16,326 bases of DNA from NCBI GenBank assembly GCA_964196565.1, contig CAXMUH010000120.1, positions 1 through 16,326 of the forward strand. Direction: 5' to 3'. Origin of the DNA: 2-12-FULL-42-15 sp964196565 (lineage in GTDB: Bacteria; Pseudomonadota; Gammaproteobacteria; Coxiellales; Coxiellaceae). The notes under the pieces were generated by a model. The model did not search any database, was not told the DNA's origin, and saw nothing but the letters and a program-made list of their open reading frames with translations. Positions 7,348 through 15,600 of the stretch are shown here, one piece after another. Positions within the stretch are counted from its first letter, which is position 1. Each line of letters begins with the position of its first letter. A program made the position numbers and the translations under genes.

Positions 7348-7398
7348 AAAAACGTGATCTTCTATGCTTTAAGGAATATAATAAGTATAAAGTATGCA

Positions 7399-7411
7399 CA
7401 ACCCGGGGTTG
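7399..7411. promoter_or_regulatory. Operator-like palindrome CAACCC-G-GGGTTG
   Basis: A perfect 6-bp inverted repeat around one G, GC-rich in an AT-rich intergenic region. It lies 26 bp upstream of the TATAAT candidate of the copper operon, where an activator such as a MerR/CueR-type protein, or a repressor, could bind. ATGCA/TGCAT arms flank it at uneven distance. No regulator gene is in the window. Confidence 0.3.
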
Positions 7412-7437
7412 GACATGCATTTAATGGCGCATAAGGG

Positions 7438-7443
7438 TATAAT
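7438..7443 (+). promoter_or_regulatory. Candidate -10 box for the copper operon
   Basis: TATAAT lies 105 bp upstream of the MFS start codon. No standard -35 is seen at 16-18 bp, which would suit an activator-dependent promoter. The implied leader of about 100 nt contains the hairpin at 7465-7487. Confidence 0.3.
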
Positions 7444-7464
7444 TATTGGTGACTTTTGACTCTA

Positions 7465-7487
7465 GGTGGCTGTTGGATAAAGCCGCC
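7465..7487 (+). promoter_or_regulatory. Leader hairpin upstream of the MFS gene
   Basis: GGTGGCT (7465-7471) pairs with AGCCGCC (7481-7487) with one G-U pair and a 9-nt loop (GTTGGATAA). It is isolated GC-rich structure in an AT-rich leader and has no T-run after it. It does not match a riboswitch class I can identify. Confidence 0.3.
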
Positions 7488-7547
7488 AGGAAAGCACTAT
7501 AAACGATTAACAAGATAATAATATTTAGTTATTTTTAAGGATGAAAA

Positions 7548-9104
7548 ATGTCACACATGGAAAGTACTGGCTCAGTATACAAACAATGGATTGCATTAAT
7601 TGGTTTAAGCCTTCTTACCTTTACTGCGTTTCTTGATTTTACCATTATTAATACCGCCCTACCCGCCATCCAATTAGCGTTCCACGCTAACGTGATTCAC
7701 TTGCAATGGATTATAAATATTTACATTATGATACTTGCGATGTTTATGATTGCAGCTGGAAAAATCGGGGATATGTATGGTTTGAAAAAAGTTTTATACA
7801 TAGGTAGCGCTGTGTTTTTGATTAGTACATTGTTGTGTGGATTTGCAACTTCGATTGGTGCATTGATTCTTATGCGTGCTTTTCAAGGATTGGGCGCGGC
7901 TGTTTTTTTCATTTTAGGTGTGACTTTTATTTCTCATGCCTTCCCTTCTAACAAAGCCACAAAAGCTATTGTAATTTATGGCGCAATTGCTGGTTTGGGT
8001 TTGGCGATCGGGCCTTTTATAGGTGGCATTTTAGTACAATTTTTAAATTGGCACTGGGTTTTCTTTATTAATATTCCAATTGTTGTGCTTGGTTTATTGC
8101 TGATATTATTTACGTTGCCTAAGATAACCAAGCCTCATGATATGCCGCGCCTTGATTGGATCGGGCTTTTTATGCTCGTCACAGCACTTGGTGCATTGGT
8201 GGCGGGTTTGATCTTGGGTGAGCAGAATGGTTGGCCAGGTTATGCAGTTTTTTGTCTGGTTGTTGCTGCAGTCATAATTCCTGTTTTGTTTTGGTATGAA
8301 AAAAATATTGATAATCCCATTCTAGACTTTTCTATTTTTAAGAAAAAAATACTGATTATAGGTACTTTAGTGGGAGTAACAGCAGGCGCGATATTGTATG
8401 TGTTAATGTTTTTTGATCCGTTTTATTTAAGTGCGATTCGCAATCAATCCGCTTTTTATGTCGGCTTAACTTTAGCCGCTATTCCAGTTATGCAAGTGAT
8501 TATTTGTTTTAGCATGCATATTTTAGATCGATTATATGGGATATTTCGGCTTTTAATTATAGCCCTTATATCAGCAACCTTGGCATGTTTTTTCCATACG
8601 TTTTTCAGTTTAGGCACTAGTGTTGCTTTTATTGTTATCGCCTTTATTCTGTTGGGTATTGCATGGGGGATTGGAAATGCAGGCATCGTGACCGCTGCAA
8701 ATCAGGGTGCGGCAATAGAAAAACAAGGAACAATTATCGGTACTATTTTTACTTTCTGGAGTCTTGCCGGAACGATTTTATTAACGCTATCTGTCGTTCT
8801 GTTCCATCATTTTGAATTAAAATCAGTTAAACTTTATTTTCTCGAGCATCACAAACATTTAACCCAACATCAATGGTCTTTATTACGGACAGCGCTCGCT
8901 AGTCCAGAAAAAGCAGAAACGATTCTTAAAGGAATCCCAAGCCACAAAGCAACGATCATGTTAGACTCTGTAAAACACGCCTTTATGTCTGGCTTTCATG
9001 CTGCAAGCTGGTTATTAACGGGAGTAATTTTTGTTGTGTTACTCGCTAGCCTGTTGTTTTATTGGAGTGTAACTCGCAGTACAGTTGAATTAGAAAGTAG
9101 TTGA
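7548..9104 (+). CDS. DHA2-family (EmrB/QacA-like) MFS exporter
   Basis: A 518-residue inner-membrane drug:proton antiporter-type protein with about 14 hydrophobic segments, the size and topology of the DHA2 group. Signature motifs are visible: LDFTIINTALPAI (29-41, motif D1), GKIGDMYGLKK (71-81, motif A), LMRAFQGLGAA (108-118, motif B), the antiporter motif GLGLAIGPFIGG (149-160, motif C) and NWHWVFFINIP (167-177). A polar loop of about 65 residues precedes the last membrane segment. The ATG at 7548 has AAGGA 6 nt upstream. copA begins within 9 bp of its stop, so it is the first gene of a copper-linked operon. Its substrate is not known; export of a copper-binding compound or chelator is possible, as is an unrelated drug. 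No EmrA-like partner is present. Confidence 0.9.
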   Translation: MSHMESTGSVYKQWIALIGLSLLTFTAFLDFTIINTALPAIQLAFHANVIHLQWIINIYIMILAMFMIAAGKIGDMYGLKKVLYIGSAVFLISTLLCGFATSIGALILMRAFQGLGAAVFFILGVTFISHAFPSNKATKAIVIYGAIAGLGLAIGPFIGGILVQFLNWHWVFFINIPIVVLGLLLILFTLPKITKPHDMPRLDWIGLFMLVTALGALVAGLILGEQNGWPGYAVFCLVVAAVIIPVLFWYEKNIDNPILDFSIFKKKILIIGTLVGVTAGAILYVLMFFDPFYLSAIRNQSAFYVGLTLAAIPVMQVIICFSMHILDRLYGIFRLLIIALISATLACFFHTFFSLGTSVAFIVIAFILLGIAWGIGNAGIVTAANQGAAIEKQGTIIGTIFTFWSLAGTILLTLSVVLFHHFELKSVKLYFLEHHKHLTQHQWSLLRTALASPEKAETILKGIPSHKATIMLDSVKHAFMSGFHAASWLLTGVIFVVLLASLLFYWSVTRSTVELESS

Positions 9105-9112
9105 TACGCGTT

Positions 9113-11341
9113 ATGGCCCAAAATATTAAATTAGTCATTAGCAATATGCGCTGCTCCAGTTGCGTTCAAACCATTGAGTCTGCATTAAAGCAAGTCGACG
9201 GTGTGACTGACGCACATGTTAACTTTGCTGAAAAGACAGTAACCATCACAGGGTGTGCGACCTCTGCAGCGTTAATTGCCGCTACAGGAAAAGTTGGCTA
9301 CCAGGCAAAACGCTTTGATGATAATACTGAAAAAGAAGAAGAGCTTGCAGAATTTGTTCGTTTTCGCCAGCTGTTGCGTAAATTTCTCGTAGCAGGTATC
9401 GCTGGCGTTATCTTATTTATTATTAGCATATTTAATTTATTGCCGGGGCTTAATCAGCCCTCAGGTCAGATCATTTGGTTTGTTATCGGGCTTGTGACAT
9501 TAGGCATTATGATTTATGCTGGGGGTTATCTTTATCGTAATGCATGGAAGGCGTTTAGGGCCAACCATGCCACCATGGATACTCTGATTGCCTTGGGCAC
9601 TGCAACGGCTTGGATTTTTTCACAGCTAATTACCATCGTCCCTCAAATTGTTCCCTCTTTGGCGCAGCATGTTTATTTTGAAGCGGCATTAATTATTATT
9701 GCACTGGTTAACTTAGGAGCGGCATTAGAGATACGTGCACGCGGTAAAACTTCACAGGCGATAAAACGATTAATTGGACTGCAAGCAAAAACAGCTAGGG
9801 TAGTACGTGAAGGTCAGGAAATCGATATACCGATTGAGGATGTTTTAGTAGGCGACACCATTCGAGTAAGACCCGGTGAAAAAATTTCTGTTGACGGTAA
9901 AATTATTGAAGGCCATTCGAATATTGATGAATCAATGCTAACCGGTGAACCCATTCCGGTAGCAAAAAACGTCGATGATGAAGTCATTGGCAGCACCATT
10001 AATAAAACCGGCTCCTTTTTATATAAAGCCACTCGGATTGGTAAAGATACCGCACTGGCACAAATTATTAATCTGGTCGCACAAGCGCAAAACACCAAAC
10101 CACCGATTACCAAACTAGCCGATAAAGTTTCTTCCTATTTTGTGCCCACGGTTATGGTGATCGCAGTTATCACTGCTCTTGGCTGGTTTAACTTCGGCCC
10201 ACTACCAACGGTTGGATATATGCTGGTTGCTGGTATGACCGTATTAATTATCGCCTGCCCTTGCGCCTTAGGCTTGGCTGCGCCCATTTCTGTGATGGTC
10301 GGTATGGGAAAATCAGCTGAATATGGCGCGTTAATTCGAAATGGTGATGCGCTACAACAAGCGACGAAATTAACTGCCATTATTCTCGATAAAACAGGCA
10401 CGATTACTAAGGGTCACCCAGAGGTTACAAAAATTATAACAGCCGATACGTTTAGTCAAGAAAAAGTATTGCAATGGGCTGCAAGTATCGAAGTAAGCTC
10501 AGAGCATCCATTAGGCCAAGCGATTTTGGATGAAGCCAAAGAAAAGCAATTAAAGTTAATTGAAATCAGTCATTTTAAAGCCATTGCCGGACACGGTGTG
10601 GAGGCAAAAATAGAAAATCAAAGCGTTTATTTTGGTAATAATAAACTGATGCAAATGCAAAATATTTCAATTGGAAATTTACAAAAAGAAGCTGACGCAT
10701 TAGCGTCACTTGGTCATACCCCGATGTATTTGGCAATTGATCATAACGTTGCTGGCATTATCGCTGTTGCTGATCCGATTAAAGAAGATTCAAAATCAGC
10801 CATTGCACAATTAAAAAATTCCGGACTAGAAGTGATTATGTTAACTGGTGATAATGAACTCACTGCAAAAGTCGTCGCTAAGCAAGTTGGCATCGATCAT
10901 GTGCTAGCTGACGTATTACCACAAGACAAGGCCAATAAAGTAAAAGACTTGCAAGCACAAGGTGAAATTGTGGGCATGGTCGGCGATGGAATTAATGATG
11001 CCCCGGCATTAGCACAAGCGAATGTTGGATTTGCAATTGGTTCTGGAACCGATGTTGCGATTGAAAGTGCTGATATTACTTTAATGCGAAGTTCGATACA
11101 TGGCGTTGCTGATGCCATTGCTGTTTCAACAGCAACAATGCGTAATATCAAACAAAACCTTATCGGTGCGTTTTTATATAATAGTATCGGCATTCCAATT
11201 GCAGCAGGCGTTCTTTTTCCGCTAATCGGTTTAATGTTAAATCCAATGATTGCAGGCGCGGCTATGGCCTTATCTTCGGTAACCGTTGTCAGTAATGCTA
11301 ATCGATTACGTTGGTTTAAAGCGAATAAGGATTTGTCATGA
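9113..11341 (+). CDS. copA: Cu(I)-exporting P1B-type ATPase
   Basis: A 742-residue inner-membrane ATPase that pumps Cu(I) from the cytosol. Residues 1-70 form one HMA domain with M-R-C-S-S-C (C14, C17). The ion path motif CPC is at 382-384, the actuator TGEP at 277-280, the phosphorylated Asp in DKTGT at D426, the SEHP nucleotide-site motif at H465-P466, and GDGIND at 624-629. The last membrane helices carry YNSIGIPIAAG and MALSSVTVVSN, the Y-N and M-x-x-S-S residues expected of the Cu(I) (P1B-1) subgroup. I chose the ATG at 9113; a TTG at 9101 overlapping the MFS stop would add four residues. Neither start has a strong ribosome site, so translation may be coupled to the MFS gene. Its TGA overlaps the next ATG by 4 nt. 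Confidence 0.95.
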   Translation: MAQNIKLVISNMRCSSCVQTIESALKQVDGVTDAHVNFAEKTVTITGCATSAALIAATGKVGYQAKRFDDNTEKEEELAEFVRFRQLLRKFLVAGIAGVILFIISIFNLLPGLNQPSGQIIWFVIGLVTLGIMIYAGGYLYRNAWKAFRANHATMDTLIALGTATAWIFSQLITIVPQIVPSLAQHVYFEAALIIIALVNLGAALEIRARGKTSQAIKRLIGLQAKTARVVREGQEIDIPIEDVLVGDTIRVRPGEKISVDGKIIEGHSNIDESMLTGEPIPVAKNVDDEVIGSTINKTGSFLYKATRIGKDTALAQIINLVAQAQNTKPPITKLADKVSSYFVPTVMVIAVITALGWFNFGPLPTVGYMLVAGMTVLIIACPCALGLAAPISVMVGMGKSAEYGALIRNGDALQQATKLTAIILDKTGTITKGHPEVTKIITADTFSQEKVLQWAASIEVSSEHPLGQAILDEAKEKQLKLIEISHFKAIAGHGVEAKIENQSVYFGNNKLMQMQNISIGNLQKEADALASLGHTPMYLAIDHNVAGIIAVADPIKEDSKSAIAQLKNSGLEVIMLTGDNELTAKVVAKQVGIDHVLADVLPQDKANKVKDLQAQGEIVGMVGDGINDAPALAQANVGFAIGSGTDVAIESADITLMRSSIHGVADAIAVSTATMRNIKQNLIGAFLYNSIGIPIAAGVLFPLIGLMLNPMIAGAAMALSSVTVVSNANRLRWFKANKDLS

Positions 11342-11697
11342 GTACAATTCTGGTCAATGTAATTGGCTTAATCGTTATTATTTTAGTTATTTGGTGGTTT
11401 ATGATAGCAAAACCTAAAGCCATCAAAGTTACGGGGAATCGCATTGAAATACGCGTACATGATGGCGTTTACGAACCCGCTGTTATCAAAGCCAAAAAAG
11501 GCCAAACCCTGCATTTACAATTTTTTCGCCAAGATGATACACCCTGCTCCGAGGTGGTGATTTTTGAAAAACTAAATATTAGCGCCACCCTTCCATTTAA
11601 TAAACGTTACGACTTATCAATCCCTTTAAAAAAATCAGGAGAATTTGATTTCACCTGTCAAATGGGGATGTATCGCGGCAAACTGATTGTTGAGTAA
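11338..11697 (+). CDS. Membrane-anchored cupredoxin, CupA-like Cu(I) chaperone
   Basis: A 119-residue protein with one N-terminal membrane helix (about 5-24) and a single cupredoxin-like domain (about 30-119). Likely copper ligands are C70 (in DDTPCSE) and C107, M109 and M111 (in FTCQMGMYRG). The Cys-37-Cys-Met-x-Met spacing and the N-terminal anchor match, from memory, CupA of Streptococcus pneumoniae. That cupredoxin-fold Cu(I) chaperone is encoded beside copA and uses two Cys and two Met rather than the His ligands of electron-transfer cupredoxins. The ATGA overlap with copA implies coupled translation and a joint role, probably passing Cu(I) to the ATPase. The topology (cytosolic or periplasmic domain) is not settled by sequence alone. 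Confidence 0.82.
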   Translation: MSTILVNVIGLIVIILVIWWFMIAKPKAIKVTGNRIEIRVHDGVYEPAVIKAKKGQTLHLQFFRQDDTPCSEVVIFEKLNISATLPFNKRYDLSIPLKKSGEFDFTCQMGMYRGKLIVE

Positions 11698-11825
11698 TTT
11701 TTATTTTCCCTTGCCATTTAAATGTTTATATAACGATTAGCAATAGTCTGTTTCCTTAAAGGGTATTTTTCTACCACAAATATTAATGCATAATAATTCT
11801 AGATTATCAGTAAACAAGGGTTATT

Positions 11826-12668
11826 ATGAAAGCTGCATTACCGAAAGTTAGTGATGCTGACGACTTTCGTTATGATATCAAGTCGGTAGCGCCTGAAATT
11901 GTTATTGGCGACAATGTTGGCGCCGCTTTAAGCTCGTCATATATTGCTAAAGGACTAACTGGCTTTGAAAAAAAGAAATGTCTACTTGTCGCAGCTTTAT
12001 TATTACCTGTTATTGCCAGTTGTATAATTGCACCCAACTTTGCAGTTGATGCTATTGCCCGGATTATTGAGTGGAGAAATCCTTTTCTTTTTACTTATAG
12101 CAGCGTTGATCTCTGTGCCGCAGTTACCGAAAAATCGGAAACGCGCGAGTGTTGTGACATTACAAAAACCGCAAGGATTTTAAGCAGCAGCTTAAATTGG
12201 TTGGGGCTTTTAGCAGCGACAGGTGCATTTCTAGCAGAGTATTTTCACCATGCCGTGTTATCACTCTCCTGGTTGAACTTACCGTGCGGAGTGCTCTTCA
12301 CTGTTGCTGAAACGTCTAATCTTCTCTATCAATTTAACAAAGACAGTGAATTAATCAATAAAATAAAGTACAGTGAAGGTCCGTTAAAAACAGAGTCTTT
12401 GCAATATGCTAATAGAACGCGTTGGATCAACGGTGGATTTAATTCCATTCGCGTTGCGTCGACTGTACTCTGGTTAATTCTGCCTTTCGTGGGTTTAACA
12501 AATCCCCTGAGTGCGACGTTGATGATTATTGGATTAAGTGTTTATTTAGCGGCTTTTGCATTACAAAAACTTTCACAGACTTATCGAGCCAGTCAATTTG
12601 ACCAGAACCATCTGTTTGCTAAAAATGATTTGCCAGAGAATTCTAAAATAGAATATCATCTACGGTGA
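11826..12668 (+). CDS. Orphan multi-pass membrane protein
   Basis: A 280-residue protein that I do not recognise. A polar N-terminus of about 50 residues precedes hydrophobic segments near 52-75, 121-138, 143-165, 207-223 and 227-248, giving four or five membrane passes, then a polar C-terminal tail of about 30 residues. A Cys-rich loop (C97, C109, C110) lies between the first and second segments. There is no signal peptide and no known motif. The ATG at 11826 has AAGGG 5 nt upstream. It is separated from the copper operon by 128 bp, so it is probably transcribed on its own. Its last 26 bp overlap the end of the convergent GH81 gene. In an intracellular bacterium such orphans are often lineage-specific; a role in envelope or host interaction is speculation. 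Confidence 0.75.
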   Translation: MKAALPKVSDADDFRYDIKSVAPEIVIGDNVGAALSSSYIAKGLTGFEKKKCLLVAALLLPVIASCIIAPNFAVDAIARIIEWRNPFLFTYSSVDLCAAVTEKSETRECCDITKTARILSSSLNWLGLLAATGAFLAEYFHHAVLSLSWLNLPCGVLFTVAETSNLLYQFNKDSELINKIKYSEGPLKTESLQYANRTRWINGGFNSIRVASTVLWLILPFVGLTNPLSATLMIIGLSVYLAAFALQKLSQTYRASQFDQNHLFAKNDLPENSKIEYHLR

Positions 12669-15600
12669 TTGTATCAGAGGCGACAAACTCAACGCTAAAA
12701 TCAGCTTCGTTGGCCGTTAAATAAATATTGCCAAATTGTTCGCTAATGGTAATATTTGCAGCAGTCAATGATAGAGCGGTTAAATCCACAAGATCTTCAC
12801 CACTGGTAAAGCCTTCAATCGTATCGAAAGTTGATGTACTAGAATCTGTAAACGCGGTGTAAGTGTAAGTATCTGCACCGATACCGCCAACTAAAAAGTC
12901 ACGACCTTCGCCACCGTTTAAAACATCATTGCCGTCATTACCATAGAGGTAATCATTGTCAGCACCACCATTTAAGGTATCGTCGCCCAGATTACCATGT
13001 AAATAATCTGTGCCTTGCCCACCATTTAATACATCATTGCCATCGAGACCGTGCAATTGATCACCGCCACCCAGGCCGTTAATTGTATCGGAGGTGAGTG
13101 TTCCCGTTAAAAAATCGCTATTTTCTGTGCCGTTGATTTCATTGTCAGTAACGACAGGAGGATCTTCAACCACAGGTGGATCGTTATCTTCAACTGGTGG
13201 TGGAGTGTTTTCATCAACAGCCGTCAGGATTAAATCTGATTCGGATAATTCAGCAACGCCACCACCGATGCGAACATCAAAATCGGTATCGGTAATGGTT
13301 AAATGTAAATATCCATCTTTCACTTCTTGCGTGATGTTATCAAAAGTTACATTTAAGGCTGATAGATTAATTTTATCACCCGAGGTAAAACTCTCAATAA
13401 TATCACTGTTTGCGCTGGTTGAATCGTTTAAATTCAAATAAGTATATTGGTCACTACCATCACCACCAACTAAATAATCCGATCCTTCACCACCAATTAA
13501 ATTATCGTCGCCTATATTACCATAGAGAAAATCATTATCATTTCCGCCAAACAACGTGTCATTGCCAGCATTGCCATGTAAATAATCGCTGCCTGCTTCA
13601 CCATGCAGTTGGTCGCTGCCAAGATTACCATGCAATTGATCATCGCCAGCGGCGGCGTAAATTACATCATCTTCCACGGTACCATGTAAAACTTCTCCAG
13701 CATCGGTGCCTTGAATTGTATTTGTATCTGGTTCCGGTTCTGGTGTTGGCTCAGGCGTGGGTTCTGGTTCAGGCGTTGGTTCTGGAGTAGGTTCTGGTTC
13801 TGGTGTTGGTTCTGGAGTAGGTTCTGGTTCTGGTGTTGGTTCTGGAGTTGGTTCTGGTTCTGGTGTTGGTTCTGGAGTTGGTTCTGGTTCCGGAGTTGGT
13901 TCTGGAGTAGGTTCAGGCGCAGGGTCATTGTTGTTTTCTGCGAAAATAAAATCACTCTCTGCAAATTCATAAGGCTGAATCACTTTAATCATAAAGTCGT
14001 TTGCGCTTGAAGAGATAACCGTATTGCCATTAAGTTGGCTGATTGTTAAATCACTAAACTGAATATTTAATTTCGAAAGATCTATTTTATCACTACCGGT
14101 TTGAAAACTTTCTATGGTATCCGCGTTATTACTTAGCGAGTCATTGAAACTGTCATATTGATAGGTATTAGCGCCGTCGCCACCAACCATAAAGTCAGCA
14201 CCGGCTCCGCCGATTAAGGTGTCATCACCCAGATTACCATAAAGCGAATCGTTACCAGCGCCACCATCCATATGGTCATTGCCGGCATTGCCATGCAGAG
14301 CGTCACTACCCTCGCCTGCAAGCAAGGTATCATCGCCACCGTTGCCGTGCAGTTGGTCGTCTCCAGCCTTGGCATCAAGTGTTTCACCTATCAATGTTCC
14401 ATGCAGAACATCATTGCCAGATGTACCGGTGATAGTGTTGTTAGTGGGCTCTGGAGTAGGCTCAGGTTCTGGTACTGGATCGGGCTCTGGAGTAGGCTCC
14501 TGTTCTGGTACTGGATCGGGCTCTGGAGTAGGCTCTGGTTCTGGCTCCGGAGTAGGTTCTGGCTCAGGAACTGGCTCTGGAGTAGGTTCTGGTTCAGGCG
14601 GTGTTTCTTCTCGAATTACACCAGTAATAGATGACCAGGTAGTCGAACTGTTAGTAGCAACAAATTCTTGTGGATCTAGCGTTAAAGTAGTTCCATCAGA
14701 AAAAGTTACCGTCAGGGTTTCTGTTGTGGTGTTGTAAGCACTATACGTTAATTCACCATTATTATTAAATACTGCATAAAATGGCGTATCAGCATAAACA
14801 GTTGAATCAACATGACCTAACTCAGCGAAATTATTGATCCAATGATACGTATGCGCTTGTGACTCACCTTCTTCAGGCTGATATCCTGTTGAGTTATTAT
14901 AAATGTCTATAGCCGCCTGTGGGTCTGACAAACTTTGATATTGCATTAACACATCAACCCATTGATTGGGTAGACCGTTATTATTATCAATAATTTCTTG
15001 ATAATTTGTCGCAACATAATCTGCATTTTCACCCAAATATAATGATCCGCCGGTCATTGGTAAAAAGTTAATGCCGTGAATCATTTCAGGTTCACCAGAA
15101 AACCAAGTGGCGTAAGCCCCACCATCACCCCAAACCATGCCCACTGCAGTATGATCAAATTGAGTTGGAAAAACTTCATTGTCGATATCAAACCAATATT
15201 GATTAATTGCTGCATTTTCTGTTGCATAAAGAAAGGTGCCGAGATCTAATGTATCTTGATTACCTGTTTGTGCGCCCCATAATATGGTGGCACTGGCAAA
15301 ATTCATCGCTTCTGAAGATGACTCGTGATTATTTCCCGAGAAAAATGCACCATGACCCGAAGCCCATGAATGTCCGGCATAAGGATCAAGTGATCGCAAA
15401 TAAGGATACTCGGTATCTGTTGGATCCGTGTTGGCAACATCCTTAATTAATAAATCAACCATGCCACCCCAGTCTTGTACCCAGCTTGGATCATATTGCG
15501 CAACCGCAGCTGCAGCTTGTACGAAGTAACCATAATGAAAATGATGATCATTGACTTGAGTTTCTGAATGGAAACTTGCAGGATAACCTTGCAGCGTATC

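Noticed and set aside
7465..7487. A riboswitch in the MFS leader
   Set aside because: There is only one short hairpin and no conserved aptamer sequence, including the guanidine classes often found before exporters.
9101..9103. TTG as the start of copA, overlapping the MFS stop
   Set aside because: It is possible through translational coupling, but the ATG at 9113 gives the standard N-terminus just before the HMA domain.
13757..13972. Plus-strand open frame encoding Gly-Ser-Gly-Val repeats, and other frames over the same segment
   Set aside because: It is the antisense shadow of the Pro-Glu-Thr repeat in the GH81 gene; its regularity comes only from the 30-bp DNA repeat, and there is no ribosome site.
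13738..14601. Regular repeats that could be mistaken for a CRISPR array
   Set aside because: There are no unique spacers and the repeats are contiguous, in frame and translate to Pro-Glu-Thr linkers and RTX units inside a coding gene.
14272..14737. Long plus-strand open frames opposite RTX block 1 and linker 1
   Set aside because: They are shadows of the minus-strand gene, whose protein has clear RTX and linker homology.
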